From Nitzschia sp. DOCU1 (lineage: Eukaryota > Bacillariophyta > Bacillariophyceae > Bacillariales > Bacillariaceae), in the NCBI GenBank assembly GCA_951394045.1, contig OX595994.1, positions 186,001 to 250,000 on the forward strand: DNA of 64,000 bases, written 5' to 3'. Each line of letters starts with the position of its first letter. Position 1 is the stretch's first letter. Position numbers and translations under genes: made by a program. The notes beneath the pieces are model-generated. The model was not told the origin of the DNA and searched no databases. It saw only the letters and a list, made by a program, of their open reading frames with translations. Positions 21,015 to 31,696 of this stretch are shown piece by piece.

Positions 21015-21566
21015 TTACTTCGTGGAGGATCCAAATGTTGCATTGACAGCGGGGAATTTTTCATGAAAATTGGTGAGGTACTCCTTCTTAATTCCAGCCT
21101 TCTCTACCATGTCAAAGTCAATGAATTCTTCGCGATCTTGGTACGTATCCCAGTCCATGACACCTGTGTGGATTTCCCAGGCTAGAGTAGCCGTGGGGTA
21201 TAGTACCAACAATCCCATGATAATGCCGAAGATATTCAGCCACCAGATATCGACTAGCAAGCCGATTGCGAAGCCCAGGGCAGCCATGGCGACCGCCCAG
21301 AGCTCAAAGTTGACAGCCCCGAAAATGCCGATTCCGCTCAAGATAAAGGCGGGAAGTGCTGCTTGCAGGGGCATGATTCCAAAGTACTTGATCATGTGCA
21401 CGATCAGGCCGATCGAAATCACAACGATATTCACGGCATTGGTTCCGACTGTTGCCACTCGCATATCGCATAACTTGAAGAAGAGTCGTCCTTGGCGCCC
21501 CGTCGTTGGCGAAGTGTCCGCAGATTCGTACGGGGTCTCGGAGTCATAGGTCTCTTGCTCGGTCAT
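21015..21566 (-). CDS. Small multi-pass membrane protein (183 aa), unknown
   Basis: With the start at MTEQETYDSETP (ATG at 21566), a 40-residue hydrophilic N terminus precedes four closely spaced hydrophobic helices. These are around AVNIVVISIGLIVHMI, AALPAFILSGIGIFGAV, LWAVAMAALGFAIGLLVDI and IFGIIMGLLVLYPTATLAW. A charged C-terminal tail follows (DREEFIDFDMVEKAGIKKEYL). The size and helix pattern resemble small four-helix organelle or endomembrane proteins, but I do not recognise a family. The frame is open further upstream, where it would add an extra hydrophobic segment; the chosen start is the simpler reading. Confidence 0.75.
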   Translation of the reverse strand: MTEQETYDSETPYESADTSPTTGRQGRLFFKLCDMRVATVGTNAVNIVVISIGLIVHMIKYFGIMPLQAALPAFILSGIGIFGAVNFELWAVAMAALGFAIGLLVDIWWLNIFGIIMGLLVLYPTATLAWEIHTGVMDWDTYQDREEFIDFDMVEKAGIKKEYLTNFHEKFPAVNATFGSSTK

Positions 21567-22681
21567 GGTGGTAGTGCTAACTCTGATATTAACAATAACA
21601 ATTGAGAGTAGTGTAGTGGAGGTGAACGCGATGGGCACAATCAAAATGGTGAAGCCTCAGCAGGGGACGCGGGAGGAGCGAGGGGGCGTTCTTGGCTGGG
21701 ATCATTCAAATGGCGACCAAGCGAGGCGAGACGACATGGATCGCACAATTACGAGAAGGGTTCTGAGATTCGGAGGGTCGACGGGCGCGCAACGCCTACA
21801 ATTACATGCCGATCCCTTAAGTATCTTAACCTTTCAGATTAATAACTATCTACGCATTTGTAGAGAACCAATCGTTTAATTGCACGAGCGAGGGTTGATT
21901 CGAATCTACAGAGCTAAATAATGCAATGAATGAGTTTCGCTGAAAGAGAAAGGCGTCCTCGCGCGCCTCCTCTACTATAGCTGCGTGGCTGTACACGCCC
22001 CGATGAAATGGTCTGGTAACACCGATAGCAGCGAAAGATGTATCATTGGTTTTCTTTCTACTTGGATCAGGACCTGGGCCCGGGGGGCACCATGGCGATG
22101 AATTGATCCTGTATAAGACCTCTAGCAAATATCTTATGCTCTAGCAGCCGGCAAGAGCGCATCAGAGAGACTAGCTAGGGTGCTAGGCGAAGTTGTCGGC
22201 ACCATCCTTAGCAGACGAGGCTTTCAGTAGAAAGCGTAGATCTGATGTGCTAGCTGAGATGGGGACGCTGGGATAGTCTCTGATTTGAGTTCGAAGAACA
22301 ATCTCGTTAAATTAACTGCTCGTACCTCAGTAGAACCACAAGAGTTCACATTCTTTTATTCCTGTATAGTAGTGACTTGTTAGAGAGCTGCCGCAACAGC
22401 CACCTCGACCCCCCAAGAATATCCCAATTCCCCATTCAGGTAGACCACTAGCAATCAACGACGAAATAAAGGAGAAAAGTTCGACTAGCGTCATTGAGTC
22501 GATTGGGGTATGACCTATCGCCTTGCAAAGCGCCTGTAGGGCGGTCGCCCAACCACCCGCAACGCGTCAGGCCATCGACGCGGCAGCCAAACTCCTCCAA
22601 GGGAGAGGTGAACGCTCCCCATCATCTCCTTGTGCGTGTACCAGCAGCCTACTACATGGTCAAAATACCAAGAGTAAACTT
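21567..22681. other. Intergenic, no gene recognised
   Basis: No frame with protein-like composition beyond the neighbouring genes, and no repeat noted. Confidence 0.4.
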
Positions 22682-24565
22682 TCAGGATTCCGGCTCTTCG
22701 AACCAGGGCAGCTTCTTGGAAAGGTCCGGAGACGCCTCTTCGCTCCACTCCAATGCAGTCAAGAAAGAGCCGACAATATACAGTGACCCAGTCACCAAAA
22801 TCTCAGTAGGCTCAATAATAGAAGTGCTCAACTCCTTGACAATCTCAGTGGCCGACTTGTTGCACGTCATGGGGACTCTATAGTGCTGGGTATGTCGACC
22901 TGGAGAGGCTCCTGGTCTCGCGGGGGATGGTGGAACTTTGCTCATTAGATGTTTCCAGATGATCCCCAGCGTTTCTTGCCACGTCTCTTTATCGGGATGT
23001 GTTCGTACTTCTGCAATCCAACCTTCCTGGACCGGAATGCCGGCGGCTTTCAGCAATTCTTGTGCCTTGGGTTTTGGAATTGGCGAGGGACGCGACGAAT
23101 CCGATCGTGCAAAGTAGACGGCGGTGAATTTTCCGACTTGTAGTAGTTGTAACAACTCGACCGGATCGCGTTCATGACTGCAGTTGAAGATCAGCACACG
23201 TCGAGGATTCAAAATAGCGTCGCGATTCAAGAACCATTCAATTGTGGCCGTTAGCGACTGTGGAGTATGGGCCCCATCCAGACGAAACGTAAATGGTGGA
23301 CCTGGCGGAACTACCGTCTGACAACGCGCCGGCCACCGAGCCTCAATCAAACCTTTCAAAGTCTTTTCATCTTTGGAAAATGCATCGTACGACGGGGAGA
23401 GAGCCCCAGTCTCCTCGTCTTGGGTGACTGTCGCAGCATGACACAGTCGCATAGCCAAGGTTGCATTTCCGTACTGGTGATCACCGGCCAATCCAAGGTG
23501 ATTCTTGCCCATTGCCTTGCGCAAATCCGTTCCTTTGGCATCAACTGGCTGAAGAACTCCACCCCTTCCTTCTTTGGCCGCACATTGACGAAAAACTTGC
23601 AGCACACCATCGGTATTGCTGTCCAAAATGTAAAAGGTAGAAGAAGGGTCATTTGAGAATTTGATTTTCTTTGGGGGCTCCACAGGAGACCGGTCGGCAA
23701 CGGCAGGTTCGGTAAGAGACGCTCCAACATTGACGGAAGGATCTGCATCTGCATCTGCCTTATTTGATTCTGTGTGTAGCTGTTCGTTCTTGCTCGTTAC
23801 GTTAGGCTGAGCTTCACTCGGTCTGGGTGTCAAGTTCAAAGTCGTCTCTTTGTCTACGGCGAAGATGCCGCCCTTCTCCCAGGCGATTTGCTCGAGCGTA
23901 TTGCCCAGAATGCGAGTGTGGTCCAAGTCTAGTAAAGTAACCCCACATATGGACCTGCGCTGGATAGTATCACGATCCAAAAAGTTGGTAGCATCGAATC
24001 TTCCCCCCATGCCGACTTCAATGATCCAAATGTCGACTTGGAGATGCGAAAAGATATAAAATGCCATCAGAGTCAGCATCCGAAAATACCCTGGGAGCTT
24101 TGGGAGGTCGTCTTCCGTCCCCTCATAATCTTCCAGATCTTTCCGGATCTTCCAGTATGCCTTGGCAAAGATATTTACATGGACAGGGCGTCCATCCAAG
24201 CGAATACGTTCCCTTATATCAATGAGATGGGGACTTGTGAAGAGGCCAGTCGAATACCCGTGACTCTGCAGGATTGCTTGGCACAGACTTGCCGTCGATC
24301 CTTTCCCCTTGGTGCCGGTTATATGGATCATCCGCTGAGGTGCGGGTGCACCTGTGTTTGGTGACCCATCCTGCCCATGACAGTTACCCCACCGAATACG
24401 ACCCCAATACTTCCTCATATCTGTCACCGTCATGACGCGTCGCGCTGCCGACTTCCGAAGCGACTCCTGATCCGTCGCCTGATGCACCGGGGACATCAAA
24501 GCGGCCACTGCATCATAGGAGGAGTGGTCGATGCTGGTACCGCTACCGGCAGGATTGCTTCTCAT
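22682..24565 (-). CDS. Folylpolyglutamate synthase / dihydrofolate synthase family (627 aa)
   Basis: An ATP-dependent ligase that adds glutamate to folates (Mur ligase superfamily). The P-loop HITGTKGKGSTASLCQAIL is near residue 80, followed by the family signature GYSTGLFTSPHLIDIRERI. Then comes the magnesium/folate region DIWIIEVGMGGRFDATNFLD with LDHTRILGNTLEQIAWEKGG. The C-terminal domain carries RLDGAHTPQSLTATIEWF and VLIFNCSHERDP. It is longer than typical enzymes of about 430-590 residues. A low-complexity insert of about 60 residues (many Glu, Ser, Asp-Ala) follows the EKGGIFAVD segment. The frame extends a little upstream, but the ATG at 24565 is the first good start. Folate polyglutamylation occurs in cytosol and organelles; the targeting here is unclear. 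Confidence 0.93.
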   Translation of the reverse strand: MRSNPAGSGTSIDHSSYDAVAALMSPVHQATDQESLRKSAARRVMTVTDMRKYWGRIRWGNCHGQDGSPNTGAPAPQRMIHITGTKGKGSTASLCQAILQSHGYSTGLFTSPHLIDIRERIRLDGRPVHVNIFAKAYWKIRKDLEDYEGTEDDLPKLPGYFRMLTLMAFYIFSHLQVDIWIIEVGMGGRFDATNFLDRDTIQRRSICGVTLLDLDHTRILGNTLEQIAWEKGGIFAVDKETTLNLTPRPSEAQPNVTSKNEQLHTESNKADADADPSVNVGASLTEPAVADRSPVEPPKKIKFSNDPSSTFYILDSNTDGVLQVFRQCAAKEGRGGVLQPVDAKGTDLRKAMGKNHLGLAGDHQYGNATLAMRLCHAATVTQDEETGALSPSYDAFSKDEKTLKGLIEARWPARCQTVVPPGPPFTFRLDGAHTPQSLTATIEWFLNRDAILNPRRVLIFNCSHERDPVELLQLLQVGKFTAVYFARSDSSRPSPIPKPKAQELLKAAGIPVQEGWIAEVRTHPDKETWQETLGIIWKHLMSKVPPSPARPGASPGRHTQHYRVPMTCNKSATEIVKELSTSIIEPTEILVTGSLYIVGSFLTALEWSEEASPDLSKKLPWFEEPES

Positions 24566-25278
24566 GAAGAACTGTTGGACCGAGTACGTGTGGAGGGGGG
24601 GAAGACAAAAAAGGTCGATGATTACCAAGTGTCCGACAAGTACATTTTAGACGTCAATAGAGGTTAATGAGCTTTTGGCAGTTGTCCTTGCTTGCGGTTG
24701 TGTGGATCGATGGATGCACAGCATCCTTCGATCCATATCGTACCAGGTGCCTAGTAAGAGTACGTACGTTACTTGACTGTCGGCCGCGGTGACGGATGAT
24801 GACGTTGCTTTTGCATTATGTAACCGGTAAACACGGCGTTCCGCACTTTGCTGTCATGATACTCGCATGATGTCAATGTTAGTGCCTGCCGACAAAATGG
24901 TTGTCCGCCACTTCCATGTACATGGGAGAGTATTGGTGGTAGGACATTTTTGCTCGCGGTTGAGAGAAGTTCGACTGAGGAACTAAACGAATAGTCCGAG
25001 GTTGCGGGAGGATTTTGGAGAACTTTGCCCCACCTCGGATTTTGCTGATCATCGCGATAACCACAATGGGCCAGTCCAGCAGCACCGCAGCCTGGGGAAT
25101 AAGCGAGGAGAAGTAAAGCATCAAGATAGTATTGGGAAACAATACGCACCATCATCGGGGGCAAGGTACTACTTCTGCAAGATCTCTATTACTCGTAGTA
25201 GTAGTGCTACTATTCGAAGAGAGGGGACGATGATGAATGCAACAAACTCCTTATGCAGTTATGTAATTTCAATACCAT
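24566..25278. other. Intergenic, no gene recognised
   Basis: Upstream region of the folate gene and 3' flank of the HSF gene. A minus-strand frame at 24769-25164 has no recognisable domain and no conservation evidence. Confidence 0.4.
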
Positions 25279-26577
25279 CTAGATCGACAAGACATCTCCT
25301 GGATGCCGATGAAGGAAGGCCCCGCCCAATAATTCTTGTTGGGGCTCATGCTGATGGAAAAAAATCATTTCGTTTTCTTCCTCTTTCTCAAGCAATGTCG
25401 CAAGGCCAGAGATATCATCGATTGTGGCAACGCTTTCCTCATCGTCGCCCCCCAGCGCCAACGGGTCCTCGTTGTTCTGGTCCTGTGCGAGGAGACTTTC
25501 CCCGGCAAAGCTCCAGTCCAAGCTCTCAAAGATTGAAAGGTCGTCAGAGCAAAGCGTCCCACTGATTCCATTCTTCTTCTTCGAGGAAAGGATGGTGCTT
25601 GTGAAGAAGCAAGAAGGAAAAGAAGAAGACGCATCGTTTCCTTGTTCAGCAGTGCCGGCGGGGGGTTCTGTACACAACACTGAAGGAAGAAAAAGGGGGA
25701 AGCGCGACAACAGCATGTCTTGCTGCTTGGTGGCCAGCACAGTACCACCACGAAACCAGCCGCCGGATTCCTCCTTGGCGGCGGTGTTCGTGGTATTGGG
25801 GACCGCCACCAGGGGGAACGCCGAGACTTCCTGCCACTTCTTAATTTGTTGTTGAAGAATCGCTATTTGTGGTGTCGTCGTCACCCCAACAGGCGCCTCT
25901 CCTTCTTGAAGGAGGAATTCACCCGTTGTCATCGTCTTCTTCGGTGGGGGCAACAAGAAACACCCGCCGCCGGTGGTCTCATATGAGGTAGTAGTAGAAC
26001 CCAAGGGTAGATCTGAGCTGTCACAACGGAGTGAGAAATCGCCATCGCCTCTTGCTTCTTCGTTTCTAGTGCCATGATCCGAAATTTCACTTCGTTGCTT
26101 CTTTCGCTGGATCTTATGCGCCTGCGACATATCAGATCGAGAGAAATAAGGGTGACAGTAGTATCCTTTGTAGGGGCCAGACTTGATCCGTTGAAAATCA
26201 TATATGTTCATTTGCTGTTTGGAAAGGAAAAATTGAGACAAACATAGTGGTGAGATGAAAATAGCTCCTTTTGTTGCCTGCAGCGATCGTTATCATCTTA
26301 CCCTTTGAAACGACTTCCATTTTCTTTGCTGGAAGAAGTAAGGGAGAATATGTTGGACAACCTCGTTTGACTTTCGAATCTGGAAGCAAGTTCCTTTCTC
26401 GTCCCAGTGGGCCAAGTGTCCAAGTCCCTTGAACTCCATTAGGTTCAATAGGTGGAAAAGGCGGTAAGGAAATTTCAACCTATGCCATTCAGGGTGAGAT
26501 GGGGTTGCGATATCGAAAGCCAGTTCCGGGCTCGAGGGGGTCTCAGACATGTTAAGTTCTTGATCCTTTTGCATCAT
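25279..26577 (-). CDS. HSF-type DNA-binding transcription factor (about 403 aa, 2 exons)
   Basis: Exon 1 (26577-26302) encodes the start of a heat-shock-factor DNA-binding domain: FPYRLFHLLNLMEFKGLGHL, HWDEKGTCFQI, then HILPYFFQQRKWKSFQR. Exon 2 (26214-25279) continues QMNIYDFQRIKSGPYKGYYC HPYF. Splicing out the 87-bp GT-AG intron (26301-26215) joins SFQR to QMNIYDFQRI. This matches the SFVRQLNxYGF recognition-helix core of HSFs and confirms the gene model. The C-terminal part is Ser/Thr-rich, then acidic (DDLSIFESLDWSFAGE; DDEESVATIDDISGLATLLE), as expected for an activation region. Alternative starts are 26550 (MSETPSS) or further upstream at 26802. HSF families are greatly expanded in diatoms; the target genes are unknown. 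Confidence 0.88.
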
Positions 26578-28138
26578 GGTTAGATTGATCTTGGTGACTT
26601 GCGCTCGAACACCAAACCGCTCGGGAAGAAAATTGTGAGATGAATTTGGGTTTTGTTTTGGAGCCAAACAGCGTTCGATCCAATACTTAACAAACGCACT
26701 GAGGCGAAGGTGCAGATCTGCCGCGATCTCGGAGACCGGCTTCTCTTCACGAATTTTCGTCACCAGCTGTGTGCTTCTTCTCCGTGCGAATCTCAACTTC
26801 AAGCATCAGTGACCATCCACGTTGTTTGAAGTTCTGTTAGGGCCTCCCTATTTTTGCCTTCTTTACCTAAAAATAAGGATTTGTCGTCATCTGCCTCCTG
26901 CTTATCAAAATTCTACGTGGTATTCCATTGACTTCGACAAAATAGTATCATATTATTCGTGATAGTACGAGCAAACGACCTATCATGTCGAACAATGAAT
27001 TCGCACGATCCATGACGATTCCCTCTATCTGAAGCCAGAGTGAGAGATACAGGTGCGTCAGGAAATTTCCCCGTGCCTGCTTGTTGTCACAGGTTTAGTT
27101 ATTGTTCTCCTTCGTCCGGTTCGTGGTGATGGATGGGCAGGTTTGGACCTAGCTAGAGTAGACAGCTTTTGGTGATTCCGAGAACTAAAACGGAGGAGAA
27201 TTTTGGTAGGAACTACCAGGTAGTCTGCGGATGCCTCGCTGTCTACGGTAATTCCACTACCTAGTGGAATTAGCGGAGTACTACCCTAGTAATATGCAAT
27301 ACTAGTATCATCCGCTCATCAGTATTAAAAGTGAGATTATGCCACCCCCAAGTGCGTCGACGGTAGGTAATAGCTAGTTGATCGTCGATGGACCAGTTCT
27401 TCTGCGTGGACCGGAATTGCCGTTCTATCTAGCATAACGTAGTACTTGGTGGCATCGCAACACACATTGGTCAAGAGGAGACTAGTAGTAGTTTTATTCT
27501 TCAAGGCCGCATGTGGTTTTCGTAGACTGACGAGTTCGATGTTCGGCCGATCGGAATCCCCTATTAGCAAACCAACAATAGTTGCTATCCGCTCGCTAGT
27601 AGTGCTACTACTTACTGCTATCAGAGTGACTTGCACTGCGGGGGACTTGTCCTCGTCGCGGTGGGATGTCTTTGTTGTACTTCGTCGTAGTACTAGACGT
27701 TAGTCCCAAGACGCTAGTAGCAGCTTGGCTAGTTGACGGGAGGAGTGAAATAGCCGTCTCGCACAAAACTGCCAATATTTCAACCGGAATTAGTAGCGAC
27801 CCAGTGGCGTTGTGACTGTAGAAAAGCCAAGGTTTTGCTATAGCAACTTCTTGCCTCTGAGCTTGGCCGATTCATGCTAGACGGAATGGTGCTAGACGGA
27901 ATGGTAGTTTGCTTGGACCTACCGTTGAATTTTAGCACAGCTGTTACCTACCTTTGACTTTTAACACAGCTGTTACGAACTCGATATACATCGGTGTTCG
28001 GCAGATATTGCTACAACAACGTCGTTGTTGCACCTTGCAATCAACCCAAAACGTCGGCATTGCGTCCTTCGGTACCCGGCGGGGCAACGAGCAGTGACTA
28101 CCACCGAAACTAATGCCCATGCTGGAAAGAAGTTCGAA
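26578..28138. other. Intergenic, no gene recognised
   Basis: Long stretch between two minus-strand genes. The HSF frame stays open to 26802 but without a domain. Between 27860 and 27990 there are two short imperfect direct repeats (GCTAGACGGAATGGT twice; TTAGCACAGCTGTTAC / TTAACACAGCTGTTAC). Nothing else is supported. Confidence 0.45.
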
Positions 28139-29038
28139 TCAGCGCCCACCAGTTCGAGCCTTCTTCTTTTCTTTCACTTCTTTCGTCCACAGCCGTCCAG
28201 ATTCCGCACGATAGGAGCCTTTCATGCGTCCGCTATCCCAATCCAAGCGAAGTAAACGACCTTTGATAACAAGTCGTCGTCCGGACGACATAATTTTCTG
28301 CGCATCCTCTGGCTTTTCAAAGTCAATGTAGCAAAATCCCTTGGACTGGCGGTTCACGGAATTCCTACCGATTCGAATGCTATCTTCGGGAATAGCCATT
28401 CCAGGCGTCCCAAAAACGTTTGCGATTTCCTCCTCCGTTGCATCATATGGCAGGTTGTTGACGAAAAGAGTCCGGCAGTCCGATGGCGGTGGGTCGTCTT
28501 TGCCTTGCGTCGACGATGCGTGGTTATTTCGGGGGGCGTGGGCAGCTTGAATCGTCAGATATCGCTTTCCCAAATGTTCTCCAGACAACTTCAGGGCCTT
28601 TTCGTAGGACGCTAAAGAGCCAAACAAAATGTGCCCGTAACCTCTTAGTCGACCAGAATCTTGCCACATCGGTAGCCGAAGTTCAGTAATATCTTCGATC
28701 CCTCCCTTAGAATGAAAGAATTCTTTGACTTGATCAGGAGTAGCATCAAAGGGGATGCCTTCGACATATACGGTGTGCTCCACCATGTCTGTGGAAGGAG
28801 GGCTTTCAGTTTCCTGATTTCCACTTGATTCTTTATCGGCGTCGTGGGCCCCTTCCTCATCGGGAGATTTCTTCTTTCGTTTTCTCTTACGTTTGCGCTT
28901 TCCTCCACCCGCCGCTTCGTCGGTGGCCTCGTTCGTCCCCTCGTCATTTTCGCCCTCATTTTTGTGGTCAGTCGTGGAGTCCACATCATCATCCTCGTCT
29001 TGCTCGACGCGCTGGGCGGGAGATTTCTTTGACTTCAT
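28139..29038 (-). CDS. Nucleolin/NSR1-like RNA-binding protein with two RRMs (299 aa)
   Basis: The start MKSKKSPAQRVEQ (ATG 29038) is followed by an acidic tract and a very basic KRKRKRKRKKK nuclear/nucleolar localisation signal. RRM 1 begins HTVYVEGIPFDATPDQVKEF with its RNP1-like RGYGHILFGS. RRM 2 has RTLFVNNLPYDATEEEIANV with RNP1 KGFCYIDFEK. The short C terminus is basic (KEVKEKKKARTGGR). The acidic-basic N terminus plus tandem RRMs is the layout of nucleolin-type proteins that act in pre-rRNA processing, which is the likely but unproven role. The same frame is open to 29212; the chosen start avoids an unlikely leader. Confidence 0.88.
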   Translation of the reverse strand: MKSKKSPAQRVEQDEDDDVDSTTDHKNEGENDEGTNEATDEAAGGGKRKRKRKRKKKSPDEEGAHDADKESSGNQETESPPSTDMVEHTVYVEGIPFDATPDQVKEFFHSKGGIEDITELRLPMWQDSGRLRGYGHILFGSLASYEKALKLSGEHLGKRYLTIQAAHAPRNNHASSTQGKDDPPPSDCRTLFVNNLPYDATEEEIANVFGTPGMAIPEDSIRIGRNSVNRQSKGFCYIDFEKPEDAQKIMSSGRRLVIKGRLLRLDWDSGRMKGSYRAESGRLWTKEVKEKKKARTGGR

Positions 29039-29363
29039 CTTTCCGGCCCGAAGGAAATCGTTTGCAGCGTTATGATGGTGAGAAACTGTATATCGCACCG
29101 TGCTTACGGGAAAATGGAAATGGAGCGCCATCGAGCATCGTCGTCGGTGGCCTGTTTTCATTTTTTGGATGGTGGTGGGAGTTGTGATGGCGGAGGGAGG
29201 CGGGCCGCGCACCTCCGCTCGCGCAGCTGGCGCGCCAAAAATGAATCAGGCTATGAGCCAGTTGACAGCCCCTTCTGCCCCCCACGATGGCGGTCAAAAG
29301 AAGGAGAACAGCATTTACTTCGAGTGTCAAAAGGCAACGAGAACATATCGAAGAAATCTTTTT
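29039..29363. other. Upstream region of the RRM gene
   Basis: No coding potential recognised between the RRM gene start and the tandem repeat. Confidence 0.35.
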
Positions 29364-29643
29364 AGGTCCTTCAAGCCTACAATCCAACCCAGCAGTATTG
29401 GCGTCAATTGTTGTTCTCTCACTTACGACACTTCGCAGCCGATAAACTCCCCGCTGTGAGGCCATAGGTCCTTCAAGCCTACAATCCAACCCAGCAGATG
29501 GCGTCAATTGTTGTTCTCTCACTTACGACACTTCGCAGCCGATAAACTCCCCGCTGTGAGGCCATACCGGTAGGTCCTTCAAGCCTACAATCCAACCCAG
29601 CAGTATCTAATGGCGTCAATTGTTGTTCTCTCACTTACGACAC
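29364..29643. repeat. Tandem repeat, about 2.7 units of 102-106 bp
   Basis: Units start at 29364, 29466 and 29572 with AGGTCCTTCAAGCCTACAAT. They contain GGCGTCAATTGTTGTTCTCT and end CCCCGCTGTGAGGCCATA. The third unit stops after CACTTACGACAC. Units differ by a few bases around CAGCAGTATT and CCGGT, so they are young. Confidence 0.92.
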
Positions 29644-30399
29644 ATCTGGGCCAAGACCGAAGGCATTCTTGGCTCAATCGTGTTCTCCAAGAACTTCCGT
29701 CGGAACCTTGAGAAGATTAATGGCGTAATGATTCTTTGCCGTACGGGTATGCTGTTTTATTAAGACTATCTCTATGGAATCTTGCTGGGTTTTGTCCTTT
29801 GTATCATGAAGGAAGCAAGAGAAGTTGGCAAATTCGTGCCAAGAGACAACTTGATTCTCGTCAGCAACGCAAAGCAAAAAATTGGTTCGTCGGCCCCACG
29901 AGAAAAGTGCAACTCATCGGACTTGTCCGGCAGTCTACTATGCTAAGAGTACTTGACGTGCCGAAGAAATCCTCTCGGCGCCACAGCTTTCTCCCTTGCT
30001 AATTCGGCCGGTTGCTTGCCGATCTGACGTCATTTGACGGTCTCCTGCGGTTGAGAATCATTGCTCTCTTCGGCAAATCCATCTGTGCAGGAATTGCTCC
30101 GGATCCATCCGTTTCCAAAACGACGCACGAACCTCATCCTATATTTTTAGCTCTAGGCTCCAAGGCAAAGGATGCGTTGTCGTTGTGGATTTCGAAGCAC
30201 CGATGCTGTGCCATACGAGACGCCGATCGGAATGTACTTTCCAAGTGCATTCCGATCCGCGTATCCCAGTAACCAACCGACGGAGTCTCCAACTATTACA
30301 CCAAAATGCGACGCTAAAACTCCCAATCGTTTACTCAAACTGTAGACGGAAGTGCAAGCGTGGTGTGACTCACTGGCAGAACAAAACCGTGATCCATGT
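29644..30399. other. Probable upstream part of a decayed gene
   Basis: Plus-strand frames are interrupted repeatedly. A short PSNQPTESPTITPK tract can be read at about 30265-30310, which is the kind of Pro/Thr/Ser linker found before repeat domains in diatom secreted proteins. This supports continuity with the pseudogene to the right, but no intact frame exists. Confidence 0.3.
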
Positions 30400-31017
30400 T
30401 GCGTAAACAATGATCTTTTGTTTCCTTTGGTGCCTGCATGTTCCTGGGGTGGAAAAACGCCATCATCTTCACAGGAGCATGTATTGGACGCGAGGCCTGC
30501 GACTTTGGAACCTCAACCACATCCATCATTAGTGTGGGTTTCGGCTCTTGCGTCGGAATCCGAGCGTGTGAGCAAATTGGGATTGATGAAAGCTCTTCCA
30601 TATTCATTGATGACAATGCAACAAAATTGCAAATGAAGGCACTTCAGTATCCATCTCCATTGGCGCTGATTCTTGTCAAGGAGAGAGAGTGTGTGTTATT
30701 CTGTTGAAAACGAGATCAGCGAATCCGTAGTAATCATTGGCAGTGGGTCTATCATTGTACCTTGTGGGTGGCGGGTACGAGAACACTGCCGTGACGATCG
30801 GCGATAACGCTTGTACCGCTGATCGCTCGTGCCTTTATGTTGGCTTTACCATTCGTGGCGATCGGCCATACATCCTGTACCGCCGAGTCTTCGTGCGATG
30901 AGTTGGCGGATCATTGTGGATTCGGCTTGCGACTCGATTTGCGCCCCCTCTTGTGATCCTTTCGATCAGTCCGGAGTCACGACGTGCAAGAAGTGTGAAT
31001 GTCTCCTTCCAGCATGA
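30400..31017 (+). pseudogene. Decayed IG-x-x-S/A-C repeat protein gene
   Basis: Scattered over all three plus frames are pieces of a repeat pattern: GACIGREACDFG, IISVGFGSCVGIRACEQIG, ISIGADSCQGERVC, VTIGDNACTADRSC and VAIGHTSCTAESSCDEL. The end is Cys-rich (CDSICAPSCDPFDQSG, then CKKCECLLPA and a stop at 31015-31017). Such IG-x-x-S-C-x-G-x-x-A-C arrays are found in large diatom surface proteins. Here frames shift several times and stops interrupt, so this is a broken gene. I do not attempt to rejoin it. Confidence 0.6.
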
Positions 31018-31696
31018 GATATGGCGAAGAAAGAGGGGTTGAAACTACTCTAGGCTATGGCAGTACAAGCACATCAACGCCGACAGGCGATTCTCGATGA
31101 TGGTGTACCGCCGGACAAATCGGCGGCAGAGGTCATTGTGCACGATAAAAGTCCGCCGACGATAACAAAATAGATTCGAAACCTCTCTTTACTCTCCAGC
31201 CTTTGATGGTCAATCATTGAATGAAGTGTACCGTAGTAAAGATGACCTTCTTCAACATCGCGAGAAATACGGTGGCATTATTTAAGAAAGACTTTGTTTT
31301 AACATCATTTCTTCTTCCCCCTTTCACGCCTTCATTAGAAATTATCTCAAATGCAGGCTTTTACCGCTGACATTTACCCTTCAACAACCAGCGCCTGTAG
31401 AGCCACTGAGGCCAGCAGCGTCGTTGACGAGCGAAGGACAAACCACGTCGTGGGGGCTGTGCTGAAAATTGCCACGTCACAGACGGACAGTCAGTCAGTC
31501 AGTGGGTCAATGCGTCGGCCGGCGCGAGCAGGCCGTCTTCGCACATGACCGTTTGCCCTTTCATTCGTTTCACTTTTTCGGGAGGCGCCGAGAGCAAAAG
31601 AACCATTGCAACAACAGAACACTTGGTAGCGACACTCAACGACGACTGCGACTTTTGTGATCCTCCGTAGAAAACATCTTGAGATAGATTATCACA
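31018..31696. other. Upstream region of the SDR gene
   Basis: No gene recognised. A CAGTCAGT micro-repeat occurs near 31489-31503. Confidence 0.4.

Noticed and set aside
27337..27636. Minus-strand 99-codon frame
   Set aside because: Does not begin with ATG, no recognisable motif, isolated.
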